Shown one piece after another: positions 6,930-12,232 of a stretch of 12,232 bases of DNA. The translations under genes and the position numbers were made by a program. Where the stretch lies: assembly GCA_036398775.1 (NCBI GenBank), contig DASWOJ010000336.1, positions 1 through 12,232 of the forward strand. The letters are read 5' to 3'. Every line of letters begins with the position of its first letter. The first letter of the stretch is position 1. This DNA comes from DASWOJ01 sp036398775. GTDB taxonomy: Bacteria > Pseudomonadota > Alphaproteobacteria > Acetobacterales > Acetobacteraceae. The notes below the pieces were generated by a model. That model was not told the DNA's origin, ran no database searches, and worked only from the letters and a program-made list of their open reading frames with translations.

Positions 6930-8529
6930 CGGATCGCCCGGCGGGCGCGTGGCCCGCCGGGTGATCTGAGGCGTGCGGGCGCGCCGAAGCAGCATGTGCA
7001 TTCCCTGTTGGCGTCGTTTCAGGCGGCGGCCCGGTCCGGGACAGCCGCAGCCGCCATGCGCGGACCAGCAGCGTCACCCCAATCCAGGCGGCAATGGCGG
7101 CAATTGGTACGGTAAGCAAGCGCGGTGCCGCAACCGCCGCAATGGCAAGCGCCAGCAGGATGCCGCCGCCCGCCGCCATCACCCTCGACTCCGCCGGCCC
7201 GAGCGCACGGTGGTCGGTGATCGCGGCGCCGACCGCGCTGCTCAGGCCGGCTGCGCCCGCAGCGAGCCGCCCAGGACTGCCGCGCCGGGCCGGACCACCC
7301 TTCCGGTGCTTCGAATGAACCCGGCCGAGGTCCAGCACGATCTCGGTCGCACCGTGCAAATCCTGCTCGAACATCCGCTCCATCTCTGCGGCAAAGCCCT
7401 CGTCCTCGACCGCGACATCCAGCTCCCAATTGCCCATCCAGCTCGCAAGGTTGAGGTTGCTCGACCCGATCCTGGCCCAACGCCCGTCCGCCACGGCGGT
7501 CTTGGCATGCAGCATCGGGCCGTTCCACTCATACACCCGTATCCCCGCCTCCAGCAGGGAACGGTAGCCGGCACGGGACAGCGCCTTTGCAACCGGGATG
7601 TCGGATGGACCGGGCACCAGCAGCCGCACGTCCACCCCGTCGGCAGCGGCGTCGCACAGCGTGCGGACATAGGCCGTCGTGCCGACGAAATAGGCATCCG
7701 TCAACCAAAGCGAGCGACGGGCCATTCCGGCGATCAACTGGTCGAGCCGATACAGCCCCATCGTGTTTGGCCGGCTGCCGATCACGCGGAGCGAAACCGC
7801 TCCCGCCGCCGCCGGCAGCTTGCCGGCACCCGCTTCCGGCAGCGCCCCTCCCGCTTCCGCCCAACTCTGGGCAAAGGCGGCCCGCAAGTCCGCCACGGCC
7901 GGACCTCGCAACTCGACGCCGGTATCGCGCCACGCCGCCAGCTTGCGGCCGGGATCGCCCACCCACACCTTTGCAACGCACAACCCGGAGACGAAGCCGA
8001 CCTCGCCGTCCACGCAGACGGTCTTGCGGTGATTGCGGCTCAGCCAGCCAAAAGGGCTGTCCAAGCGCGGCGGGTTGAAGCACCGGACCTCTGCGCCCGC
8101 ACTTCGCAAGTTCCGCCAGTAGCTCCGCGGAACCTGGCCGAAGCAGCCCATCCAGTCGTAAAGCACCCGGACAGCCACGCCTTCACGCGCCTTCGCCGCC
8201 AGGGCGTCGGCAAAACGGCGTCCAATGGCGTCGTTGCGGAAGATGTAGTTCTCGAAATGGACATGGTGGCGCGCCCCTGCGATCGCAGCCAGCCACGCGC
8301 CGTAGTTCTCGTCGCCGTCCCGCAGCAGACGAAGCGCATTGCCCTGTACAGACGACACGCCGGCAACGCGGCTGAACAGTTGCTCGACAATGATCCGGGA
8401 CAGCGGGCGCTGCCCATCTACCGCCGGGTCAGGCACGGCGTCCCCACGCCCGCGACGGTAGCCTGCCTGCATGGCCGGCCGGACTTTCAGCAGCGTTCTG
8501 CCCAGCCGGCGCAACGTTCGGCCACGCAT
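6874..8529 (-). CDS. clsB: Cardiolipin synthase-like phospholipase D family protein (ClsB-like)
   Basis: This 551-residue protein carries two phospholipase D HKD motifs. The first is HRKTVCVD (His167, Lys169, Asp174), followed by a Gly-containing FVSG. The second is HAKTAVAD (His341, Lys343, Asp348), followed by IGSSNLN. Two HKD motifs in one chain make the active site of bacterial cardiolipin synthases, which join phosphatidyl groups with release of glycerol or ethanolamine. Unlike ClsA it has no N-terminal membrane segments. Instead residues about 451-490 form a hydrophobic C-terminal stretch long enough for one or two membrane passes. A Pro/Ala/His-rich tail overlaps the next gene. The start is ATG 8529 with GGGAG seven bases upstream; an ATG at 8610 has a poorer site. 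The EEP gene follows with a 56-base overlap, as in clsB-ybhP. The C-terminal membrane part is longer than in E. coli ClsB, so the symbol is by analogy. Confidence 0.88.
   Translation of the reverse strand: MRGRTLRRLGRTLLKVRPAMQAGYRRGRGDAVPDPAVDGQRPLSRIIVEQLFSRVAGVSSVQGNALRLLRDGDENYGAWLAAIAGARHHVHFENYIFRNDAIGRRFADALAAKAREGVAVRVLYDWMGCFGQVPRSYWRNLRSAGAEVRCFNPPRLDSPFGWLSRNHRKTVCVDGEVGFVSGLCVAKVWVGDPGRKLAAWRDTGVELRGPAVADLRAAFAQSWAEAGGALPEAGAGKLPAAAGAVSLRVIGSRPNTMGLYRLDQLIAGMARRSLWLTDAYFVGTTAYVRTLCDAAADGVDVRLLVPGPSDIPVAKALSRAGYRSLLEAGIRVYEWNGPMLHAKTAVADGRWARIGSSNLNLASWMGNWELDVAVEDEGFAAEMERMFEQDLHGATEIVLDLGRVHSKHRKGGPARRGSPGRLAAGAAGLSSAVGAAITDHRALGPAESRVMAAGGGILLALAIAAVAAPRLLTVPIAAIAAWIGVTLLVRAWRLRLSRTGPPPETTPTGNAHAASARPHASDHPAGHAPAGRSDDQDRQLEPAAPDRRQPG
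6932..6966 (-). promoter_or_regulatory. GC-rich hairpin covering the ribosome-binding region of the EEP gene
   Basis: CCCGGCGGGC (6937-6946) and GCCCGCCGGG (6952-6961) are perfect 10-bp complements around a 5-base loop, with symmetric GATC outer arms (6932-6935 and 6963-6966). In the transcript the hairpin ends two bases before the EEP ATG, and it lies wholly inside the phospholipase D reading frame. It would hide the EEP initiation site until a ribosome translating the upstream gene opens it, a typical translational-coupling arrangement. Confidence 0.55.
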
Positions 8530-8710
8530 AGCAGTCTCCCGTGCACGCTGAAAACCTGTCCCGGCAGGAAGCGGATGGCCCACGGAGGATTTTGCGTCCC
8601 GGACAGGCATCCCGCACCCCCGATCTCATTCATCGGGACAGGGAAAAACAGCCGCACTCCAGACAAAAAACCCCACAGGACCGTCCGGCAGCCTGTCCAT
8701 GCAGATTCGT

Positions 8711-8739
8711 ATCCCAGGCTGGCGCCGCCGGCCTGGGAT
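8711..8739 (-). terminator. Stem-loop downstream of the secreted repeat protein gene
   Basis: ATCCCAGGC (8711-8719) pairs perfectly with GCCTGGGAT (8731-8739), and the 11-base loop can pair further (GGC/GCC). It lies about 45 bases after the stop codon of the small secreted protein and before the phospholipase D gene. With no T-run it may be a factor-dependent terminator or a 3' stabiliser. The rest of the 8530-8783 gap shows no gene and must hold the phospholipase D promoter. Confidence 0.4.
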
Positions 8740-8783
8740 TCGCCTCTTGTCCGATCCAGCCCGAGTGGAGCTGGCCTGGTATC

Positions 8784-9095
8784 TCACCTGACCCGGGTGG
8801 TTCCGACGTTGCCCTGCGGCACCGGGGCCGGATAGGCCATGTTGCCGGTATCCGGCGTGCGCGGCCCCACCACGGTCGTGCCGAGATTTCCCTGCGGCAC
8901 CGGGGTCGGGTAGGCCATGTTGCCGGTGTCCGGCGCCTGCCGCCCGACGACCGTGTTCCCGACGTTGCCCTGCGGCACCGGGGTCGGATAGGCCATGCTG
9001 CCGGTGTCTGGACGCTGGCGCTGGGTGGTCTGCGCCAGCGCCGGCGCAGCGGTTGCAAGGCCAACGAGCGCGAGCGAGAGAGCAAAAGCCTTCAT
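8784..9095 (-). CDS. Small secreted protein with three tandem 26-residue repeats
   Basis: The protein is 103 residues. Residues 1-21 form a clear Sec signal peptide (MKAFALSLALVGLATAAPALA, likely cut after ALA). After a short TTQRQR linker the mature part is almost entirely three copies of PDTGxMAYPxPVPQGNxGxT with a VV-containing tail, from residue 29. The first two copies are 26 residues each and the last is cut to 23. The mature protein is about 80 residues, Pro/Gly-rich, without cysteine or catalytic-looking residues, so a structural or binding role in the periplasm or outside the cell is more likely than an enzyme. ATG 9095 is preceded by a strong AAGGAG at good spacing, which supports real expression. 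I do not know the family. It stands alone between the divergent gloA module and the phospholipase D operon. Confidence 0.85.
   Translation of the reverse strand: MKAFALSLALVGLATAAPALAQTTQRQRPDTGSMAYPTPVPQGNVGNTVVGRQAPDTGNMAYPTPVPQGNLGTTVVGPRTPDTGNMAYPAPVPQGNVGTTRVR
8787..9011 (-). repeat. Three tandem 78-bp coding repeats
   Basis: The marker CCTGCGGCAC occurs at 8813, 8891 and 8969, exactly 78 bases apart. The copies are mostly identical with scattered synonymous and conservative changes. The last copy in reading order is shortened to 69 bases. The repeats stay in frame inside the small secreted protein gene, so copy number could change without breaking it. Confidence 0.9.
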
Positions 9096-9446
9096 GATTG
9101 ACTCCTTCGAGTTGTTCTCCGGTCAAACCGGGTCGCCTTGTCAGCAGACGAACAAGAGCACAACGAACGCACCGTTGGCAAAATGGTTCGTGGAGGTCCA
9201 ACCGCCTTGGCGAAGCGGCATATCCAGAGACTCCGCCTTGGAAACTCCTGCCTCGGTATCAAAGGTGGCCTTAGCCGTCGGCTGACGCAACCCCCGGCCC
9301 GGCCCCGGCCGGCGTCATCGCAGGCCGCCCCCGCCAGGCAGCAACGCCGCCGCGGTCCTCGACGGGTTGCAGGCCGCGGGGTAGCTAGGGAAGCAACAGC
9401 CCGCTTTTGCGTCCTGGGCTGTGCAAACCACCCCTGGGAGATGATG
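9096..9446. other. Divergent intergenic region, no gene seen
   Basis: This 351-base stretch separates the secreted repeat protein (minus) from gloA (plus). Reading frames across it continue from neighbours without family features. It must hold both promoters. One candidate for the minus-strand gene is given separately. Near 9290-9315 is a run of CCGG-type palindromic sequence with no clear function. I see no RNA gene. Confidence 0.5.
9166..9190 (-). promoter_or_regulatory. Possible EcfG-type (general stress sigma) promoter for the secreted repeat protein
   Basis: On the minus strand CGAAC (9190-9186), sixteen bases, then CGTT (9169-9166) comes close to the alphaproteobacterial general-stress promoter GGAAC-N16/17-CGTT, with one mismatch in the -35. 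It would give a leader of about 60 bases. Such short motifs arise by chance in GC-rich DNA, so this is tentative. Confidence 0.3.
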
Positions 9447-9887
9447 ATGCGCTACCTGCACACGATGGTCCGCGTAGCCGACCTGGACCGTTCGCTGGAG
9501 TTCTGGTGCGGCAAGCTGGGCCTGAAGGAGGTCCGCCGCGTGGACAACGAGGGCGGCCGCTTCACCTTGGTCTTCCTCGCCGCGCCGGAAGACGAAGGCC
9601 AGGCCGAGCAGACCAAGGCGCCGCTCGTGGAGCTGACCCACAACTGGGACCCGGAGGAGTACGGCGCCGGCCGCAACTTCGGCCACCTGGCCTACAGCGT
9701 GGACGACATTTACGCCCTGTGCCAGCGGCTGATGGATGCGGGCGTCACCATCAACCGTCCGCCGCGCGATGGCCACATGGCGTTCGTAAAATCCCCGGAC
9801 GGCATCTCCATCGAGCTGCTGCAAGCCGGCGGAGCAAAGCCCAAGCAGGAACCCTGGGCCAGCATGGCGAACACCGGCAACTGGTAG
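9447..9887 (+). CDS. gloA: Lactoylglutathione lyase (glyoxalase I)
   Basis: This 146-residue enzyme converts the hemithioacetal of methylglyoxal and glutathione to S-lactoylglutathione in the cytoplasm. The N-terminus MRYLHTMVRVADLDRSLEFW parallels E. coli GloA. The four metal ligands are in place: His5, Glu62 (LVELTHNWD), His80 (FGHLAYSV) and Glu123 (GISIELLQ). The short form without the long insert is the Ni/Co-type class. The C-terminus PWASMANTGNW is typical of proteobacterial homologues and ends in TAG. Three ATGs lie in a row at 9441, 9444 and 9447. The last is chosen because GGGAG at 9436-9440 is then six bases away. A DUF2786 frame begins shortly after the stop, so the two are probably co-transcribed. 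Confidence 0.95.
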   Translation: MRYLHTMVRVADLDRSLEFWCGKLGLKEVRRVDNEGGRFTLVFLAAPEDEGQAEQTKAPLVELTHNWDPEEYGAGRNFGHLAYSVDDIYALCQRLMDAGVTINRPPRDGHMAFVKSPDGISIELLQAGGAKPKQEPWASMANTGNW

Positions 9888-9916
9888 CATCCCCGCCAGG
9901 CGGGCCAGCCAGCGCC

Positions 9917-10606
9917 CTGCTGGCCCGCATACAGGCCCTGCAATCCAAGACCACCGCCCGCGGCTGCACCGAGCAGGAGGCGATGGCCGCAGCCGCCAAG
10001 GTGGCGGAGCTGCTGGACCGCCATGGCCTGCTGCTGTCCGACATCGAGTTGCAGGCCCAACCCTGCACGCGTGCCGGGCTTGCAACCGGCCGCAGCCGCA
10101 TCGGCCCGCTCGACGAGTGCGGCCCGGCCGTCGCCGCCTACTTCGACTGCCGCTTCTGGTTCGAGACGGACGCGGAAGGCCGGCTGCGCCACGTCTTCTT
10201 CGGCCTGCCCGGCGATGTGCAGGCCGCCGTTTACCTGATGCGCCTGGTCGCCCAAGCCTTCGAGACCGAGGCCAACCGCTTCCGCGCCAGCCCCGGATAC
10301 ACCCGCGGGCGCGGCGGACGCCGGCGGGCGCTGCACACGTCCTTCGTGCTCGGCTTGTCCCAGGGAATGCAGGCGAGGCTGCATGCGATGCAGGCGGAGC
10401 GCGACGCAGCCGTGCGGGGATCCTCCGGGCGCAGCCTGGTGCTGGCCAAGGCCGGAGTAGTCGAGGCCGAGATGGCCAAGCTCGGCTTGCGCTTACGCAC
10501 CCGCAACCCGGCGGAACCGTTCGTGGACCCAGCCGCATACGACGCCGGGCACGACGCCGGCCAGCGGTTCGAAGCCTGCCAGAGGCCGCACAGCGATCAG
10601 GGCTGA
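9917..10606 (+). CDS. DUF2786 domain-containing protein (start codon uncertain)
   Basis: The frame encodes an N-terminal DUF2786 segment (LLARIQALQSKTTARGCTEQ, then EAMAAAAKVAELLDRHGL and SDIEL). A longer C-terminal domain follows, as in relatives found in phages and proteobacterial chromosomes, ending DPAAYDAGHDAGQRFEA. The function is unknown; homologues are often annotated as phage-associated or as putative nucleic-acid-related proteins. The domain begins right after the gloA stop, yet the frame has no ATG, GTG or TTG between the middle of gloA and ATG 9983, which would cut the DUF2786 helix. The CTG pair at 9917-9922 fits the family start best and gives 229 residues. ATG 9983 has AGGAGG only two bases away, too close for normal use. 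Rare CTG initiation, coupling to gloA or loss of the true start are all possible. Confidence 0.75.
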   Translation: MLARIQALQSKTTARGCTEQEAMAAAAKVAELLDRHGLLLSDIELQAQPCTRAGLATGRSRIGPLDECGPAVAAYFDCRFWFETDAEGRLRHVFFGLPGDVQAAVYLMRLVAQAFETEANRFRASPGYTRGRGGRRRALHTSFVLGLSQGMQARLHAMQAERDAAVRGSSGRSLVLAKAGVVEAEMAKLGLRLRTRNPAEPFVDPAAYDAGHDAGQRFEACQRPHSDQG

Positions 10607-10850
10607 CCGAGTTCGAACGGCCGGTGGACCTGCCGCGCAAAGAGTCCCGGCGCGGGCGGGTACGTCTTCACGCAAAGCCCACAAGGCCGGTCCCGGAGAC
10701 TGGAACGGCAAGGCAGGCATTGCTGCCAGGACAGGTCGCGCCGCACTCCCGCGCGAGGCCGGGCTGCTCCGCCGCAACCGAAGCCGCCTGCGAACGAGAA
10801 CCCGAGGCCCGGCCAGCCGTTGCACCCGGGCACCCGCAACGGAGGCCATG

Positions 10851-11186
10851 ATGCCGGACGACACTGAGATCAACGAAACCCAGGAGCTGATCGCCTCCGA
10901 CAAGGTGGAGGGCACCGCGGTGTTCGACCGCGAAGGCACGCGCCTTGGCACGATCCACAACTTCATGGTGGACAAGCGCAAAGGCCAGGTCGCCTACGCC
11001 GTCCTAAGCTTCGGCGGTTTCCTGGGCATGGGCGAAAGCTACCATCCCCTGCCCTGGCGCATGCTGACCTACGACACCGGCCTCGGCGGCTACGTCGTTG
11101 GCCTATCGCGCCAGGAACTGGAAGCAACCCCCGCCTACCCAACCAGCAGTGTCCCGGACTGGTCCGAGGGCGTAATAGCAACCTGA
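10851..11186 (+). CDS. PRC-barrel domain protein
   Basis: This 111-residue protein has one PRC-barrel, the small beta-barrel found in the photosynthetic reaction centre H subunit and RimM. Residues about 15-85 carry KVEGTAVFDREGTRLGTIHNF, then VDKRKGQVAYAVLSFGGFLG, and a YHPLPWRMLTYD segment, all typical. Free-standing PRC-barrel proteins of alphaproteobacteria are commonly stress-induced and of unknown biochemical role. GGAGG at 10841-10845 favours ATG 10851 over ATG 10848 by spacing. The 240 bases upstream (10607-10847) show no gene and presumably hold its promoter. A REP hairpin begins seven bases after the stop codon. Confidence 0.9.
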   Translation: MPDDTEINETQELIASDKVEGTAVFDREGTRLGTIHNFMVDKRKGQVAYAVLSFGGFLGMGESYHPLPWRMLTYDTGLGGYVVGLSRQELEATPAYPTSSVPDWSEGVIAT

Positions 11187-11191
11187 CCCTT

Positions 11192-11230
11192 CCCCCTCTC
11201 CCTCTGGGAGAGGGCCGGCGCGAGGGGGTC
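11192..11230 (+). repeat. REP-type hairpin, copy 3
   Basis: CCCTCTCCC (11194-11202), loop TCT and GGGAGAGGG (11206-11214) form the same perfect 9-bp stem as copy 1, followed by a diverged tail CCGGCGCGAGGGGG. No inverted partner lies downstream, so it is a single REP. It starts seven bases after the PRC-barrel stop codon and may serve as a 3' end structure. Confidence 0.75.
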
Positions 11231-11838
11231 CCAGCCGCGGAGCGAAGCGCAGGCCGAGCCGGTGAACCAGTCCCTGCGGTAAGCAAAGACAGCATGCAAC
11301 CTGCCCCGGATCCCAGCCAAAATCCGCTTTGCGGCCCAAACCCGGAACGGCGGTAAACAGATAGCATCCCAATAAGGACCGGCGCACCCCGCCGACTCGC
11401 GTGCCGAAGCCAAGACCTCAAGCAACGCGCAAGGGCATCCAACGCGATCCGGCAGCATGGAAGTCGGAGTTGGCCCAGGCCGAAGCCCGGTCCACCGCCG
11501 TCATCCTCCTACGCCTGCCGGGCCGCGGCCTTCCCGACGCAATAATCCGGTTCGCCCAGAAGGTGGCCGGAAACCCTGTGACGGAAGCTAAGAACCAGCG
11601 GCATCAGCACCGCAGCTCGCCACGTAGGGCGGAAAAGCGCGGCGCCTTCCGCCATCATGAAGCACTGGCCGGCAGCGGCAATGGCTGCATTCCCCGGCGC
11701 CGCTTGTCCCCAACCCGCCATCGCGCCGAGACTGCCAGCTTCGATGACCCACCAAGGTCAGCCCTCATCAGCACTGACGATTTGCAGAGCAGGGCCAAGC
11801 CGTGCGGGAATAGCTGCACCGCAGCAAAGGACGCTCCA
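11231..11838. other. Gene-free stretch
   Basis: These 608 bases hold no frame with a recognisable family, ribosome binding site or consistent codon bias. Open frames on both strands (for example 11401 onward on plus and 11509-11721 on minus) give low-complexity or unfamiliar peptides. The stretch may contain the decayed 5' region of the DUF1445 locus and the promoter for the oxoprolinase gene. I see no RNA gene or mobile-element end. Confidence 0.5.
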
Positions 11839-12087
11839 ATGCCCGACATCCTCCCCGACGCCGCCCGGGAGACCCGCCGCCTGTCCCGGAGTGGCCTGCT
11901 GGACAGCCCCACCTCCGGCCGGGCCAGCGGCCATGTGCAGGACGTCGCCATCGTGCCCAACGCCCAAGCCGTCCCCGTGCTGGCGACGCCCCAGCCCGGC
12001 GGCCCGCATCGTCCAATCCTGGGCGCCTGCCTCGCCAGACGCACCGGCCCGCTGCACCCGGCGGCCCCGCTGCACCCGGCTGCCTAA
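11839..12087 (+). pseudogene. Remnant of DUF1445 (D-glutamate cyclase / putative hydro-lyase) gene
   Basis: From ATG 11839, with AAAGGA upstream, an 82-codon frame carries eroded copies of two neighbouring DUF1445 motifs. SPTSGRASGHVQDVAIVP corresponds to the family GPTAGLAPGYVQANLVILP. VLATPQPGGPHRPILGACL followed by ARRTG corresponds to VLGVSEPGDPxLPxLGxDxDIRTD. The FLRFCQRNPKPC-type segment that normally joins them is missing, consistent with an in-frame deletion of about 39 bases. The frame then ends in a short tandem duplication, at about a third of the usual length of roughly 265 residues. Mammalian DUF1445 (DGLUCY) converts D-glutamate to 5-oxo-D-proline, and the next gene here is a 5-oxoprolinase homologue, which supports the assignment. 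The match was made by eye on degenerate sequence. Confidence 0.6.
12049..12084 (+). repeat. 18-bp tandem duplication
   Basis: CCGCTGCACCCGGCGGCC (12049-12066) is followed directly by CCGCTGCACCCGGCTGCC (12067-12084), with one mismatch. It encodes PLHPAA twice at the end of the DUF1445 remnant and stops just before the TAA. It probably arose by slippage or at the deletion junction. Confidence 0.85.
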
Positions 12088-12091
12088 GCGG

Positions 12092-12232
12092 ATGGAAGCT
12101 CCACAGGCCGGCTGGCAGTTCTGGGTGGACCGCGGCGGCACCTTCACCGACCTGGTCGCCCGCGCCCCGGACGGCGCCCTGACCACCCACAAGCTGCTGA
12201 GCGAGAACCCAGGCCGCTACCGCGACGCCGCC
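12092..12232 (+). CDS. 5-oxoprolinase / hydantoinase A family protein, N-terminus only
   Basis: The first 47 residues are visible; the gene runs off the right edge. WQFWVDRGGTFTDLVARAPDG, then THKLLSENPGRYRDAA, is the typical start of ATP-dependent 5-oxoprolinases (OPLAH type). These hydrolyse 5-oxoproline to glutamate. DRGGTFTD is the phosphate-binding loop of this ASKHA-like ATPase domain. The spelling QFWVDRGGTFTD and LLSENP is closer to the long fused 5-oxoprolinase than to generic HyuA. ATG 12092 follows the stop of the preceding remnant by four bases and has only a weak AAGCGG upstream, so translation may depend on readthrough ribosomes from that short frame. Confidence 0.9.
   Translation, partial: MEAPQAGWQFWVDRGGTFTDLVARAPDGALTTHKLLSENPGRYRDAA

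Noticed and set aside
6973..8835. 620-codon plus-strand frame opposite the phospholipase D gene
   Set aside because: The minus strand has two HKD motifs and a proper start here. The plus frame is low-complexity antisense sequence.
8787..9011. CRISPR-like direct repeats
   Set aside because: The unit is 78 bases with no unique spacers, stays in frame and codes a repeat protein behind a signal peptide.
10605..10630. GAGTTCGAAC resembling a tRNA T-arm
   Set aside because: No acceptor stem, D-arm or anticodon arm can be folded around it.
9315..10640. 441-codon minus-strand frame opposite gloA and the DUF2786 gene
   Set aside because: gloA has all four metal ligands on the plus strand, and the antisense frame has no recognisable motif.
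11509..11721. 70-codon minus-strand frame in the gene-free stretch
   Set aside because: It has no ribosome binding site, no recognisable motif and no consistent third-position bias.

Overview
The window is GC-rich bacterial DNA with strong G/C bias at third codon positions. That bias opens many long spurious reading frames opposite or beside the real genes. Gene content suggests an alphaproteobacterium, most likely Rhodospirillales/Acetobacteraceae: a class III CoA-transferase/acyl-CoA dehydrogenase pair, TRAP transporter remnants, a 5-oxoprolinase, short-form GloA, a PRC-barrel protein and REP hairpins. This placement is inference; no rRNA or marker gene is present.

Layout, left to right. 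(1) 1-1379 (+): 3' part of a GMC oxidoreductase gene broken by two in-frame amber codons. (2) 1387-1532: two REP hairpins in inverted orientation (REPIN-like), directly followed by an eroded fragment of a TRAP transporter large permease (DctM) on the minus strand. (3) 1997-4424 (-): class III CoA-transferase followed by an acyl-CoA dehydrogenase, probably one operon, with an AT-rich palindrome-bearing control region upstream and a hairpin terminator at its end. (4) 4679-8529 (-): cardiolipin synthase-like phospholipase D protein, an overlapping EEP-family phosphodiesterase (the arrangement of clsB-ybhP in E. coli), an aldo/keto reductase and an unrecognised coiled-coil protein, closely spaced and co-directional. 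(5) 8784-9095 (-): a small secreted protein built of three 26-residue repeats, with a possible general-stress promoter. (6) 9447-11186 (+): gloA, a DUF2786 protein with no ordinary start codon, and a PRC-barrel protein followed by another REP hairpin. (7) 11231-11838: no recognisable gene. (8) 11839-12232 (+): remnant of a DUF1445 (D-glutamate cyclase/putative hydro-lyase) gene directly upstream of the start of a 5-oxoprolinase/hydantoinase gene that runs off the window.

The genes fall into small independent modules: acyl-CoA metabolism, membrane phospholipid synthesis, methylglyoxal detoxification and 5-oxoproline metabolism. Three broken genes (GMC, DctM, DUF1445) mark this as a decaying accessory stretch. 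I see no phage, CRISPR, toxin-antitoxin or defence system, and nothing I would call a clearly new system. The best leads are the hairpin-gated clsB/EEP overlap, the secreted repeat protein, the DUF2786 start problem and the D-glutamate cyclase remnant beside 5-oxoprolinase.
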